A program made the translations under genes and the position numbers. From assembly GCF_029168945.1 (NCBI RefSeq), contig NC_083610.1:76623580-76687579 (forward strand): a stretch of 64,000 nt of DNA, written 5' to 3'. The stretch's first letter is position 1; each line of letters opens with the position of its first letter. The stretch comes from Cannabis sativa (lineage: Eukaryota > Streptophyta > Magnoliopsida > Rosales > Cannabaceae). The notes under the pieces are model-generated. The model saw only the letters and a list, made by a program, of their open reading frames with translations, was not told the origin of the DNA and made no database searches. This document shows, piece by piece, positions 22,552 to 33,930 of the stretch.

Positions 22552-24362
22552 ATGTCGCACTTCGGGAGATCTGGTCCACCGGACATCAGAGACACCTACT
22601 CCCTTCTCGTCCTCAACATCACTTTCCGTATACACTCATTTCTCTCTTTCTATTCTCCTTCTTATTCTTCTTCTTCTTCTTCCTAATCTTTCTCATGCTC
22701 CTTTCATAGGTACCACCGCAGACGATCTTTTCCCGCTCTTCGACCGCTATGGGAAGGTCGTCGACGTCTTTATCCCCAGAGACCGAAGGTAACTATCTCC
22801 TTTGTTGTCGAAATTTTGGTTTTTTTTTTTTTTAATATAAATTAAATAATATTTATATCAATCAATGGATGTAGGACTGGGGAATCGCGCGGGTTCGCGT
22901 TTGTTCGGTACAAGTATGCGGATGAGGCTCAGAAAGCCGTGGAGAAGCTCGATGGTTCGTCATTTTCTTCTCTTTATTTCTATTTGTGATACATTGTTTA
23001 TGGTTTTTATTTTTTTATTTTTTCTTATTGTTTAATTTGTGTCTTATTTTGTATATTTAGGAAGAGTTGTAGATGGTAGAGAGATTATGGTTCAATTTGC
23101 CAAGTATGGCCCCAATGCCGAAAGAATGTAAGTCTCTAATGGCGTTCTTAGTTGAATTTATTTATAAAGCTTTTTTTTTTTTTGTGGATTCTTATCGTTA
23201 GTATGATCTTTATTATAGTTATCAATTTATTTCCTATCTTGTGAGGGCGGGTCTTTGGTTTCTGCTTATTTTATATGTTGTTTGTATCTGTTAGTTGATT
23301 GAACATGTATTCTAAGTTTTGATTCCACCTTAAAAAAATAAAACTTACAGTCATAAGGGGAGGATAATTGAATCGGAATCAAAACTTGGAAGCAGGTCAA
23401 GAAGCCGTAGTCCTCGTCCAAGGTGAGTGAATGTATTTCACTTGTATATTTTTTTTGTTCTGCCATCAATTTGGCATGTGGACAGACCATAATCTTTGCA
23501 CATTTTGAACTGTATTTGGGTAAGTGTCTTATTGTTCAACTTCAAATAATTATGTAGAAATGGAAGCTGTCAATATTGATTTATTCCAATGTTTTTTAGC
23601 CTGTCCTATATTCGTGGTGGTATTCAGTGCTTATCACTAATAATAACACCTATTATCTTTTGTGATACTTTTTGCCAAGTAATCTTTGAAGTTGCAAAGT
23701 CCAGTCTTCAGCACTGCTAGTAAATATGCAGCAACTGATAGAAATTAATTTCAGGCATCGTGATGAGAATCGAGACAGAGACAGGGATAGGGATAGAGAC
23801 AGGAGGAGAAGCCGCAGTCGAAGTAGGGATAGATATGACCGGGACAGATCCCATAAGAGTGAGAGGGAACACCGTTACCGTAGCAGGAGCCGCAGTGCTA
23901 GTCCAGATCGCCACAAAGGTCGTGGGAGGTCCAAATATGATGATGATGAGCATCGCAGTCGGAGCCATTCCTATGGGAGGTGTGTGATACTGTTAGTTTC
24001 ATTATTCTTCTTATTAAATGCTTGTGTTTGTCTGATTGCCAATTGTGTTTGTGTTCCCAGTGCCTCCCCTGCTCGGCGTAGTCGTAGTCGTAGTCCTAAA
24101 TCTCGCAGGAGCCCATCTCCTCGTAGGACACCTTCAAAAGGTGAAAACCCTGAAATACGCGACCTTAAGGATCGTTCTCCTGCTTCAAAAGATGCTTCAC
24201 CACGTGGTAGGCCAGTTGATTCTCGAAGCCCTTCTCCTCGTAGATCAGACGTTGATGTAAGTTTTTACAATATTAAGCGCTATTTGTTTGTTGCATTATT
24301 TTTATTTGAAGTTTGTTACCCTGTAAAATGTTGACATTTTGTCTTGTGCTCTGTAGGATTGA
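22552..24362 (+). CDS. SC35: SR splicing factor, SC35 type
   Basis: SC35 (SRSF2-type) binds exonic enhancers and U1/U2 components in nuclear speckles. Eight coding exons fit GT-AG splicing: 22552-22627, 22710-22788, 22875-22954, 23061-23127, 23351-23422, 23755-23979, 24061-24256 and 24357-24362, totalling 801 bases or 266 aa. The protein starts MSHFGRSGPPDI with the RRM at about residues 14-93, with LLVLNI as RNP2 and RGFAFVRY (57-64) as RNP1. From about residue 110 it is an RS domain (RDRDRDRD, SRSRSRDRYD, SPARRSRSRSPKSRRSPSP). The N-terminus and RRM are of the plant SC35 type rather than SCL, which carries an N-terminal extension. The frame is open throughout with conserved splice sites, so it should be functional. 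The last coding exon contributes only Asp and the stop. It is flanked by a MITE upstream and by a Helitron further downstream. Confidence 0.95.
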
Positions 24363-26024
24363 TGGAGAGCAGCATATCAAGTTATGAGCATATTTATTGT
24401 GTCGTTGCCCGTATTGAGGAGAAATAGTTGAGTTGCATGTTGTTGCCATATCAAATGTTATTTGACTGCCCTGCAGTTATTCGAAGGTTAAACATTTCTA
24501 TGGACAGTCTTTTAATTTGCTTAGGCTTTATGGTAGATTTTGTATTATGATACTACTGGGTACTATCTTAAGCACTTGTAGTGACTTTTACTAGGGTGTT
24601 AGGAATTCCTGCCTATGGCCGGTTTCCTCTTTTGTTTAACATCATTAGATCTTTTGGTATCTGTGCATTTTCCTATGTTTTTTTTTCTTCCTTTTCTTGT
24701 TTGAAGTTGTGTGCGTTTTATTCTTGAAAGTCGAAAATGCTATCTTCATTTACTCATATTGGTCCATATGCTGGCCTTATATAGTTTTGTTCGAGCAGAG
24801 CGAATGTGACTGAATCACAAGATGATGTACTTGCTGTTGGTGCTGTTTATACTGGTTGTACAGATGGTAGATGTCAATTTGTTTGGTGGTTGCTGTCTAC
24901 AATATCTTACCAATCTATATTGATGATGATATTCTGGTTGGTAAGAGTAATAATAACCTCATGATTTTACGAAGTCTTTGTATCAATGAGGCTTCTTACT
25001 TTTGATCTGATCATTTCTTTTCTACAATGATTTATAAAAGTTTGGTCCTTGCAAAGGCGTTCCTGGTTGCTGTGGTTGCCGAAAGGCGGTCAGATTTCAC
25101 ATGCCAATAAATGTAGCTGATGCAGTTTATATGAAACAAATATGTTGGGGGTTTCAGCTAGCTGTTGGTGTCTATATCTTTATAAAGACTGGCCAATTGA
25201 GCGAGTTGCAGCCCTAGTCGCAGCTTTGGTTATTAATTAAATGAGATAAAAGTTTTTTTCTTTCTTTTTTTTTTTTTTGGCTCTTTTACATTACACAGTA
25301 GTAGATGGTTCGTAACCATGTAAATAAATGAAATTTGAATGCCTGCAATTCTCTCTTCGTTTCTAGTTTTCCTTGAGATTAGTGGCTAGCTGCACAAACT
25401 TAATGAAAATAATAATGACATGATTACATGCAAAGGAAGAAGTGCCTTTGTTTTGTATTGTTGTGGCTTGTGTTAGTCTATAGAATGGGAGGGTTAATTT
25501 TATTCCAGTCTTAAATTGATGGTGACATAAATTCAAGATTATCTTCAGATTTTATTTTAAGCATTGAGTGAAGAAAGGATTTTGTTAAACAAAATGGTAG
25601 AATTGTTTAGGATAATGTGTAGTTTTGTGATTTGGCTTTGTAGGGTAAAGCGCATGATTAATTTAGTATCATGTTTCAAGTTTAAACTCTAAATTAAGCA
25701 ACCATCCCCGTCTTTTTATATATTATTCCAATATGTGGATAAGTGGATAGAGCAAGATGCTTTCACTTTTGTTTTTTTGTGAGGCTTTTCTCCAGAGCAC
25801 TCATAATGGATAATGTGAGAATAATTTATAAAGAAGAGGTGGGAAAATTTTAGTATGCAACTCATTTTTTTTTCTCCTTCTAAATTTCTAAATTTTAAAT
25901 ATTGAAACTTTGTTGCTAATATGTATAAATAAATATATCTATAATTTATATTAAATGTGGTTAAATATCTATGTATATATCTAAATGTATATATATATTA
26001 AATGTAATTATATAACAGAAAACA
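24363..26024 (+). other. 3' UTR and downstream flank of the SC35 gene
   Basis: The first several hundred bases are T-rich and UTR-like. Possible AATAAA signals occur near 25107 and 25325. No further coding domain was recognised, and the end of the transcript cannot be fixed. Confidence 0.45.
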
Positions 26025-26525
26025 TTATTTTTTTGGGTTTTTTTTTTATTTTTACACTTCTAGATATTGTTTTTGCATTTTTACGGAATTTTATATAGAA
26101 ATTTCTATTGCAACTAGCGCTGCAACCTAAATCGCAACAAAAACCGTATAGAAATTCTTATTGCAACTAGCGCTGCAACCACTTTAGAAACTCAAACTGT
26201 AAATTTGAAAAAAAAAAGTTTTAAAAAAATAGTATATGAGAAAATTCTCCTATTTTTTTTTTTACATTATAGTTCAAATTTAAATTTAGTGCGTATATTT
26301 TTTTTGAGGAATTACTCCATATACTATTTTTTTTTTCGAATTTACGGTTTAGGTTTCTAAAATAGTTGCATCCTAGTTGCAATATGGGTTTCTATACGAT
26401 TTTTTGTTGCAATTTAGGTTGCAGCGCTAGTTGCAATAGGAGTTTCTATGTAGATTTCCGTAAAAATACAAAAAAAAAAAATTATTTTGAAGTGTAAAAA
26501 TGAAAAAACTCCTATTTTTTTTAAT
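26025..26525. mobile_element. Fold-back repeat with TTGCAACTAGCGCTGCAACC blocks
   Basis: The left arm (about 26030-26270) and right arm (about 26300-26525) are inverted copies: TTTTTACACTTC, TTTTTACGGAA, TATAGAAA, ATTGCAACTAGCGCTGCAAC, TTTAGAAAC and CCGTAAATT appear in order in one arm and as the reverse complement in the other. Within the left arm, the TAGAAATT-to-GCTGCAACC part is itself duplicated about 58 bases apart. A single-arm relative lies at 31500-32240. Confidence 0.8.
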
Positions 26526-26743
26526 CTTTTTATCTTATATTAAATCTGAATATATAGCATAGTGTTTTTTTTTCTAACTTTGCAAATATTATTTTTTTAA
26601 AACAATAAAATAGATTTTTTTTTTTATGTTTCTTAAGGAATTGTAGCTCTGTTACTTAAAAAAAAAATCTAGAAAAAAAAAAAAGAAAAGTGTTACAATT
26701 AAGTTAAATTTAAAATTATTAATAAATTTTGAATGTCATTGTA
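26526..26743. other. AT-rich spacer
   Basis: Poly-A and poly-T rich, with no feature. It ends with the A at 26743 that forms the left side of the Helitron A/T insertion site. Confidence 0.4.
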
Positions 26744-26899
26744 TCTTTATATATTAAAAGTGCCTATCTAACGGCATTTCTTGGTTTAACAGAATATACT
26801 TTACAAATAAAAGAATATTCTGTTAAATTTAACCCCAAAAGCTTTTAACGCCGTTAACTTTAACTTTAACGCCATTCCGTTAACCATTCTTCTCTTTCA

Positions 26900-27925
26900 C
26901 ACTATTTTCAATTGGTCCCAATTAGAATTTTACTCTCAATTCCAATCGAGTTAAACTCAGAATCTGGCGATCGATTAAACTCAGAATTTTACCTTTTTTT
27001 TCTATTTTTATGCATCTTTTTCTCACTACTGGCACTATCAACCCACTATTTTATCGTCCTCCTCCATAGGCGGCAACTTTATTGATTTCGGCACCAATAA
27101 CTTTCTTGGAAGGGTTTCGCGAGTCGATCACCTTGCCTATGGCTGAGATTTCGACAACCGGTCAACCGGCGCCCACCGACCGGTTGTTAAATGGAAGAAT
27201 CCCGGTTGATTATTTTGGTGAGTTGATAGTCTCTTGATTATTTTCTATTTAGTTAGTGAGAATAATGGTAAAAAAATGTTAATTTTTATCTATCAGAAAC
27301 GATGCATTTTTCTTCTTTTTTTTTGCTATTTCTTTTTCTCTTCAATAATATATGTCCCTTATAAATTCAATGTTGCAGAAGGATGGTTCTCTGAAGCTTC
27401 TATAAACAGGTAGGATAATATATATCATATATAATTGTATATGAAGAATTTAGATAAATGGGTTTATTTAAAATTCCATTAGGTAGATAGTGAGGTTTTG
27501 AGAGCTTCCATCTTGGGCAATGGCACCTTTAGATTTCACTCATAATGCGATTCTTAACTATCTTAAGCACATAAGAAGAAACTGGCTTGAAGAACATTCT
27601 GCCTCTGCCACCCAGTAACTATCTTTCTCTACACATTATGCATTTTAAATTAACATGTTTTGACATAATTTTAGAGTTTATAATTTAGAAAACAATGAAT
27701 CTTGGCATCCATACAATATATGTGTGTTTGTTTGTATTTATGTCATGCAACAACTCTATCGTTTCACTGTTTGCTTACCCTTTTTATCTGGTAAGTGATC
27801 TCAGTTCTAGCTTTTCCTCTCTCATTCCATTTGTTTGTTACTTTACTAGCTTCTTATCTTGTGGCTTTGGTATCATTTATAGTGGAGTCAAAGTCCTAGA
27901 AAGAGTGTTCTTATTTTGATTCAAA
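26900..27925 (+). other. 5' part of the Helitron, unidentified exon-like pieces
   Basis: Short coding-like islands are separated by AT-rich intron-like DNA, for example GGNFIDFGTNNFLGRVSRVD near 27070-27130 and EGWFSEASINR near 27380 between AG and GT. I could not assign a parent gene. Confidence 0.35.
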
Positions 27926-27935
27926 CAGTGACTAA

Positions 27936-28214
27936 TTGCTTGTTGCAAGTGAAAGAAAAGATATTGCAACTTGGACAACCATGGTTGCTCTGCTCGGTGT
28001 GCTTTCCTTTGTAATGGGTCCTGTTCAAATCATTAAGCTATTTATAGGGCTGCTTTTTCTTTTCTTTATGGTTAATACAGTTGCTTTTACTTTGGATGAA
28101 AATTTCTCTTGTTTTTCAATTCGATACCTTCCAAATACAAATTTGTCATGTGGTTGGACTTGGTCACTTACTTGCATTACTATGTGGCCACGAGGACAAA
28201 CTTCCATGGTTATT
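27936..28214 (+). pseudogene. Omega-3 fatty acid desaturase exon pieces
   Basis: FAD3/FAD7/FAD8 desaturases insert the omega-3 double bond into 18:2 fatty acids in the ER or plastid membrane. The first piece (27936-28040) reads SERKDIATWTTMVALL, then SFVMGPVQIIKL; the family has SERKDV... and SFVMGPVQ..LKL. The second piece (28142-28214) reads FVMWLDLVTYLH and then, after a one-base shift, GHEDKLPW, the third histidine-box region. Between them lies about 100 bases of intron-like DNA. The GHEDKLPW part is out of frame with FVMWLDLVTYLH because of one extra base. The plastid FAD7/8 form fits the first piece slightly better than FAD3, but this is not certain. The fragment covers under one quarter of the protein and is non-functional. 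Confidence 0.75.
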
Positions 28215-28299
28215 GAAAATGAATACACATACATAAATAATATACATTTTGTTTTAGTACTAAACTACCTCTCTGATTATCAATGTGTTGCTTAGGTAC

Positions 28300-29550
28300 T
28301 TAGGTTTATTAATTTTTTGTTTAAGCAAAAAACGATTATATATGTTGTAGGTGGTATATGATTTCCATTAGTATAATATAAATAGTCAATCAATATGAAT
28401 ATATAAATTTTTACTACTGCTAATTTTATCTAAGTTCAATCTAAACAATAAAAAATGTTGAGCAATTCAATCGATTCTTTCAACCGAGGTTAAAAAAAAG
28501 GTAGAGTGAAATGTAGCAGAGGAAAAGGGATGGTGTTGGCCCATTCAATGGGTAAGATGCCTTCTGGTAATATCTTAACTTTCACTTTGTTATTTAGTAT
28601 TTATAGGTATTATATTGCTTTTTTTCTTTTTTGTTCTAAAAATCTCAACTTAATGCTCGATTTGAGTTTGTTAGTGAAAAGGCTTATTTCCTTAATCTAA
28701 TTTCTTAACTTCTCTTAATTTAGTTGACGATTCACTCAAATGGTTGTTTTTATGTGTTTCTTAATTTGTATTGACTTTGAACTAAACATAACATCACTTA
28801 CAAATTGTATCATTTCTTAATCGTGAATTAGGGAGTGACTACTTGCGATTGTTTTTGAGTTATTATCAATTGTCACTCTGTAGATAGCCACTGGTTGAGA
28901 TTCCATTATATCTTAGATATAGTTTTTAATATCTTTATTGAATTAATGCTTCGTAATCACTCCCACTTGTTGCGGAAATGGGTCCAAGAGCTTTCTTATT
29001 GATGAAAAAGTATAATCTTATTTTTCTTATAAGCATCTCAACGATTATACCAAGTTTTATAAAAAGAATTTAAAATACATACATTTGAACTATTTTTGGT
29101 TCTTAATTTTCATCTTTATTTTTTATTACTTATCTTTATTTTTGATCTTTGGGTGAAATTTTGTTAGTTTAGATCTCCATCTCTGTGTACTACTCTGTAT
29201 TCTTTGATTAAGAATGTGAAAGTACATTTGATTTAATTCATCTATTATTCTTTTGCTGAGAAATTCAATTAATCTATTATTGCTTTTACTTTTATTTTTT
29301 ATTGTTTGAAAATTTAAGGTTTTAATTTCATTGTAGAAGTTAAAGAGATGATAAAACGAAGAATATGCAAAGAATGAGGACCTTCAAAAGATTAAGCGAC
29401 ATCATCAGCTATTTTTGGGACACCGTAAGTTTGAAATAACCCACTTGGATTTGGTCATGATTTTGATTACCGCCTTTTTGGAATCCCATATACGATACAA
29501 ATTTCAATTGACTTTCTAAGTGATTATTATTTGGCTCTTGAGTAAATTTT
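28300..29550. other. Helitron interior without recognised genes
   Basis: T-rich, intron-like DNA with small open frames of low coding quality. A short ATGAGGACCTTCAAAAG-like piece near 29370 may belong to the kinase fragment that follows. Confidence 0.35.
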
Positions 29551-29554
29551 TAGT

Positions 29555-29950
29555 GGCAAGTGGTCCGAGAAGGCAAGTGTTTATAGTTTTAGAATTCTTG
29601 TCTTTTAAGTAGTATGTGGAAGAAAGAACAATTCTTCCAATAAAAGTCCAAACCCCTGTTGTGCAGATGGTAAGCTCTTTGTTTCAAACATAGGTTAAAG
29701 ACGGTCATAAATAATGTGATAAAGACCATTATGTAAAGGTTTGGACCCTTTATGGAAGCAGTACACTTGGTGAATTAGTTGATCCAAGCCTAGGAGGTAA
29801 TTTTCAAGCTGAGGAGCATCTTGGTTGCTCCAAATTGGGCTAATTAGTGTACAAGCCTCTGCTGAGCTACGACCATGCATTTGTTGTGGATCTGCTTACC
29901 GAAAATCATGAGATTCCGTAGCCAACACAACCACCTTTTTCTGAGCTCAA
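29555..29950 (+). pseudogene. Cysteine-rich receptor-like kinase (CRK) C-terminal pieces
   Basis: The first part reads SEKASVYSFRILVF-stop-VVCGRKNN, corresponding to kinase subdomain IX (family TEKADVYSFGVLVLEIVCGRRN). The second part (about 29735-29930) reads VWTLYGSSTLGELVDPSLGG, then NFQAEE, with family-like residues afterwards (LLTENHEIP, PTQPPF) broken by stops. The order and spacing match the end of a CRK2/CRK42-type kinase domain. D of the DVYSF motif is Ser here and several nonsense changes occur. The catalytic loop and N-terminal DUF26 domains are absent. It is a second captured gene piece in the Helitron. Confidence 0.75.
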
Positions 29951-30410
29951 TCTCCACAGAAATTGGCCATGGCATCTCTTCTAACTAATACTATTCTTCT
30001 AGGCGTGAATCTAACACGCGGTCTTAAGGAACAAGATGAAATGATCATTTATTTTCTTCTTTCTGAATCACTTTGTGTATTGCTTCCACATTCTATACAT
30101 ACAAGGCTCCATTGGCTTTTATTCGAGATGTCCCTTTACTAATCTTTTGATTCTTTCTTATGGTTTAAAATGTTCCTACCTTCTTGTCACCCTTATATGT
30201 CTCTTTGCTGTTGCATCAGTATTTATATAATAAAAAAGTTATATAATATTAAATATTTAACATACATAACTCATAACATTGATCACGTATATAAACTTAA
30301 ATAAATATCAATAATTTTTTTTATGATATAATATTGAATTTTTTAACATACGTAACTCATATATTAAAATGATATTAAAAAATCTCAATCAAGCTTTCTA
30401 TTACATGTTA

Positions 30411-30715
30411 TGATTCATGTAATACAAAAATTATATTCTACAATGACAATGAAGAAAATGAATGTGAGAATCCAAATTGCAGAAAAAGATATCTTCTTAC
30501 ACCACGGTAAAAGCATTATATTTAAATTGACATTTGAACTTAAGTTACATTCATACCAACGTTTACATATTCTGTATGGATCATTAGTGCAAAGACATAT
30601 GTTCAACTCAACAATGGTACTGAAAAACTAGATGTTGTGATGTTCGGAGATGTTGCAGAAAATATATTATCATGTATTGCAGTTCAATTAAAGTCGTATT
30701 CAACTAAGGTATATT
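30411..30715 (+). pseudogene. Helitron RPA-like (replication protein A, C-terminal OB fold) remnant
   Basis: The reading YDSCNTKII, then ECENPNCRKR, then VWIISAKTYVQLNNGTEK, LDVVMFGDVAENIL and CIAVQL follows the pattern of the zinc-ribbon plus OB fold of plant RPA1-like proteins. In those, C-x-x-K and C-P-x-C are followed by a strand, then VVxFGDxAExxLG. Several stops interrupt the first half. RPA-like genes are carried by many plant Helitrons, and this one sits 0.75 kb before the Helitron 3' end, as expected. It therefore supports the Helitron call independently of the termini. Confidence 0.65.
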
Positions 30716-31428
30716 TTCATATTTAGTATATCATATATTTTTATATATATATATAAATGTGTAATATTTTTTCTGCAATTACAAGCCTACTGAAACTTAT
30801 CTTAATAATCATAAAAGTAATATTTAAATTAAATTTTGCAGATGCATCGCTTGTTTCTCTAAAAAAAAACTACGGAGAGATTATCAGTCATTAAATGGAA
30901 AATTCAGTTGTATGTAGATCCAAAACGACGGATGAGCTCAAAGTACAATCAATTCACCATTTAAACTGTTGAGCCCATAGAAAATTAAGATAACGTTTCA
31001 TTATGCTTAGTTTTATTTTTCATAAGGTTTTCTATATTGAAACTTTAACTAATAATTCTTTTTCCTTATTTTAAGATGACATTTTTTCATTCATTTCATT
31101 ACATAATATTTTCTTTAAATTTTCCAAAATACATATATTGATCCTTTTAATTTTCTCGAAACCAAGAGTAAATGTTAAAGTCATGTGTTGATATGACTTA
31201 TCATAAATTATTTCATCACATTAAGGATAATTATTATATGAGTATGAATATATTGAGATAAATTTACTGGTTATTATTAATAACAATGTGTATATCATAT
31301 GTTTATATACACAATTATGGCATTCTTAACAACCTTACTTTTATAAAACAAATCGTTTAAAAAAATAATTTACAATTAGTTACCGAATTCTTAAACAAAA
31401 ACCACTAGATCTTAAATAAAACTAATAT

Positions 31429-31459
31429 TTACGTGGCTCGCCACGTAACTTTCATCTAG
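31429..31459 (+). repeat. Helitron 3' hairpin and CTAG terminus
   Basis: A 9-bp perfect stem (TTACGTGGC with GCCACGTAA) with a two-base loop is followed by CTTTCAT and CTAG, with T at 31460. This is the standard rolling-circle termination signal of Helitrons. Confidence 0.88.
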
Positions 31460-31499
31460 TATATTATATATATATATATAAATAGCACTTAAATTAAAT

Positions 31500-32240
31500 A
31501 TTTTTTTGGGTCTTTTTTATTTTTACACTTCTAAATATTTTTTTTTTTGCCTTTTTACGGAATTCTATATAGAAACTAGGGGTGTTCATCAAACCGCTCA
31601 AACCGTCCGCACCACACCGCACCGCAAAAAAAATGCGGTTTGAAATTCTTCGCGGTGCGGTCGCGGTTTGAATTTTTCCTAAACCGCGCGGTGCGGTGCG
31701 GTTTGCGATTTTGAATTGTTAATATGTGGTTCAAACCGCACCGCACTGCACATTATAAAAATACCAATTTTTATATTTATTTAGGTCCAATATGTGAATG
31801 TCCAACCCAAAGTCTACTAATTATTGTATTGTTGAAACTTATTTTTTTTTGCATTTTTATTTTCAAGACTTATGGTATTTTTGATAAGTGTTGCTCAAAC
31901 TTTGTTGTATTTGTTATAGTTTAATCATTTGGTGATAGTCCAAACCGCAAAACTGCAAAAACCGCACCGCACCGCACCATTTTTTGCGGTGCAATTTTTG
32001 CGGTTTTTTAGTTTCGCGATGCGGGTGCGGTTTGGGAAATTAGAAAAACTGCATGTGCGGGTTGGTTTGAAAAAATGGTCAAAAACCACACCACCCGCAC
32101 CGCGAACACCCCTAATAGAAACTCCTATTGCAACTAGCGCTGCAATCACTTTAGAAATCCAAACCGTAAATTTGAAAAAAAAAAAATTTAAAAAAACAGT
32201 ATATGGAATAATTCCCCTATTTTTTAATAAAAAATAATAT
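31500..32240. mobile_element. Single-arm relative of the 26025 fold-back repeat
   Basis: It begins TTTTTTGGGTCTTTTTTATTT and, after the inserted element at 31578-32114, continues ATTGCAACTAGCGCTGCAAT, TTTAGAAATCC, CCGTAAATTTGAAA and ACAGTATATGG, the same order as in 26030-26270. Confidence 0.75.
31578..32114. mobile_element. Mutator-type MITE with AGGGGTGTTC ends
   Basis: The ends are AGGGGTGTTC and GAACACCCCTA, and both flanks carry ATAGAAACT (31569-31577 and 32115-32123), a 9-bp target duplication. The interior is built largely from AACCGCACCGC and GCGGTGCGG words, so it can fold on itself. The open frames inside (for example 31925-32329) are by-products of this composition. It inserted into the older MITE at 31500-32240. 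Confidence 0.85.
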
Positions 32241-32419
32241 TTATTAAATAACTTTAAAAAATTAATTATACAACTAAAAATATATATAACTAGAATAAAA
32301 ACTAAGAATAGGACTAAGTATAAGTGCATTTATATATAAATTGAATCAAAGTTACATGCAAGGCGAAGTATGCTTTGTTATATTTTAGTTGTTATATAAT
32401 TTGATTTTGAATGACACGA

Positions 32420-33278
32420 AAAATAAGGGTTGAGATGCAAAATGACCATAAATTTGGAAACTAAGTTAGTAAATGTCCACTTTTTAGAAAAATTAAGAAA
32501 ATGGCCAAATCTAATAAATTAGCTAATAAAAATTATAAAAATGTATTTATCACATATTGTTTTTAAAAAATATATATATGATAATAAAATTAAATTATGT
32601 AATTTTTTTAGTATTGCATATTATTATATTGTAACAAAAATAAATAAATATATTAGATCATGCAAATATATACAGCAGTATTAGATATATCGTAGTATTG
32701 AAAATTAATATACCTTAGTAATAAAATTATATACCACAAAGAAATTATAACAATATTAAATTAATACTCAAAAAATATATATATCATGCTAACAAAATTA
32801 TATATACCAATATTAAAATATGAATACATACCAAAAAAATTATATATAATAAAATAGAAACTAAGTATCATATTAAATAAATGATATATGACAAACAACA
32901 AAAACTATATACCATACAGGAAAATGTATATACCTACAATAAAAAATAAAACAAAATAATATAATATTATTAAAAAACAATTATATATATCATATAAACA
33001 AAATTATATATCACCTTTATGTATACTTAAATAAAAACTAAAATAAAATGATATATTATACAATAAAACTTATATACCATATAACATAAAATATATACCT
33101 TACAATAGAAATATATATAATAATAACAACAAATAAAAATAAAAATATATAGGATGCTAATAAAATTATATATCATGTCAACAAAAGTACAATAGAAAAT
33201 ATAACTTAAATATTATTTAAAAAAATTATATACTGTATAACAAAAAATACATATACCATTCACCAAAACATATATACA

Positions 33279-33318
<40 letters not shown>

Positions 33319-33930
33319 TAGATTACTAATATATATATATGTGTTTGTATACTATACTAATCAAATTATATACCATAATTAAAATATATATATATACCAT
33401 GACCATTGTATATAATAAAATAAAAACTAATTAAATATTATTTAAAATAAATAATCATAAAATCAAAAAATATAAAAATAATAATTGAATATATGTAGCA
33501 TGACAATAAAATTATATACACACATTAAAATATTTTTATTATGCTAATAAAATTATATACCACTATTATACATATCATAATAAAAAATAAATATCATCTA
33601 AAAATAATAATATACTATACAACAAAATAGAAATATACCGTACAACAAAATCTATATACCAACAACCCCAAACAACTCATAAAAAATTAAAAAAACTGAC
33701 ATAACTTTTAAATAAAAAAGATTTTAACAAAACTAATATAGATATTCCATAATATTTAAATAATTTGCTTCTAATTCTAAAAAAATAAAAAAAAAAATTT
33801 AATGATTTTGAAATGAGGATATTTACTAACATAGTGTTATGATTTAGGGTCATTTGCTATATTTTTTTAAAATGAGGACATAAACTGACATAGTCCTATA
33901 ATTTGGGGCCATTTACTATAATTTCCCGAA
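32420..33930. repeat. Extremely AT-rich element with inverted ends
   Basis: The left end carries AAATGACCATAAATTTGG then AAGTTAGTAAATGTCC; the reverse complement of the right end carries AAATGACCCTAAATCATA then TATGTTAGTAAATATCC. About 1.1 kb between them is nearly pure A/T with many degenerate copies of AAAATTATATACCAT and a (TAA)n run at 33280-33316. No coding potential. I read it as a MITE-like or fold-back element with an expanded AT-rich core. Confidence 0.55.

Larger units (their letters stand above)
26744..31459 (+). mobile_element. Helitron with captured host gene pieces
   Basis: The left end is A then TCTTTATATATTAAAAGTGCC, typical of plant Helitron 5' ends (TC start). The right end has the hairpin TTACGTGGC-TC-GCCACGTAA at 31429-31448, seven bases, then CTAG at 31456-31459 followed by T. 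This is the canonical A-TC...CTAG-T arrangement with no terminal repeats or target duplication. Length is 4716 bases. A decayed RPA-like segment near the 3' end is a relic of a helitron-encoded gene; no Rep/helicase remains. Captured pieces of an omega-3 desaturase and a cysteine-rich receptor kinase lie between. It is non-autonomous. Confidence 0.85.

Noticed and set aside
23717..23968. Pro/Thr/Ser-rich open frame opposite the SC35 gene
   Set aside because: It is the complement of the Arg/Asp-rich RS-domain exon.
31925..32329. Open frames of 134 and 102 aa on opposite strands
   Set aside because: They arise from the AACCGCACCGC repeats of an inserted MITE and are not bounded like a gene.
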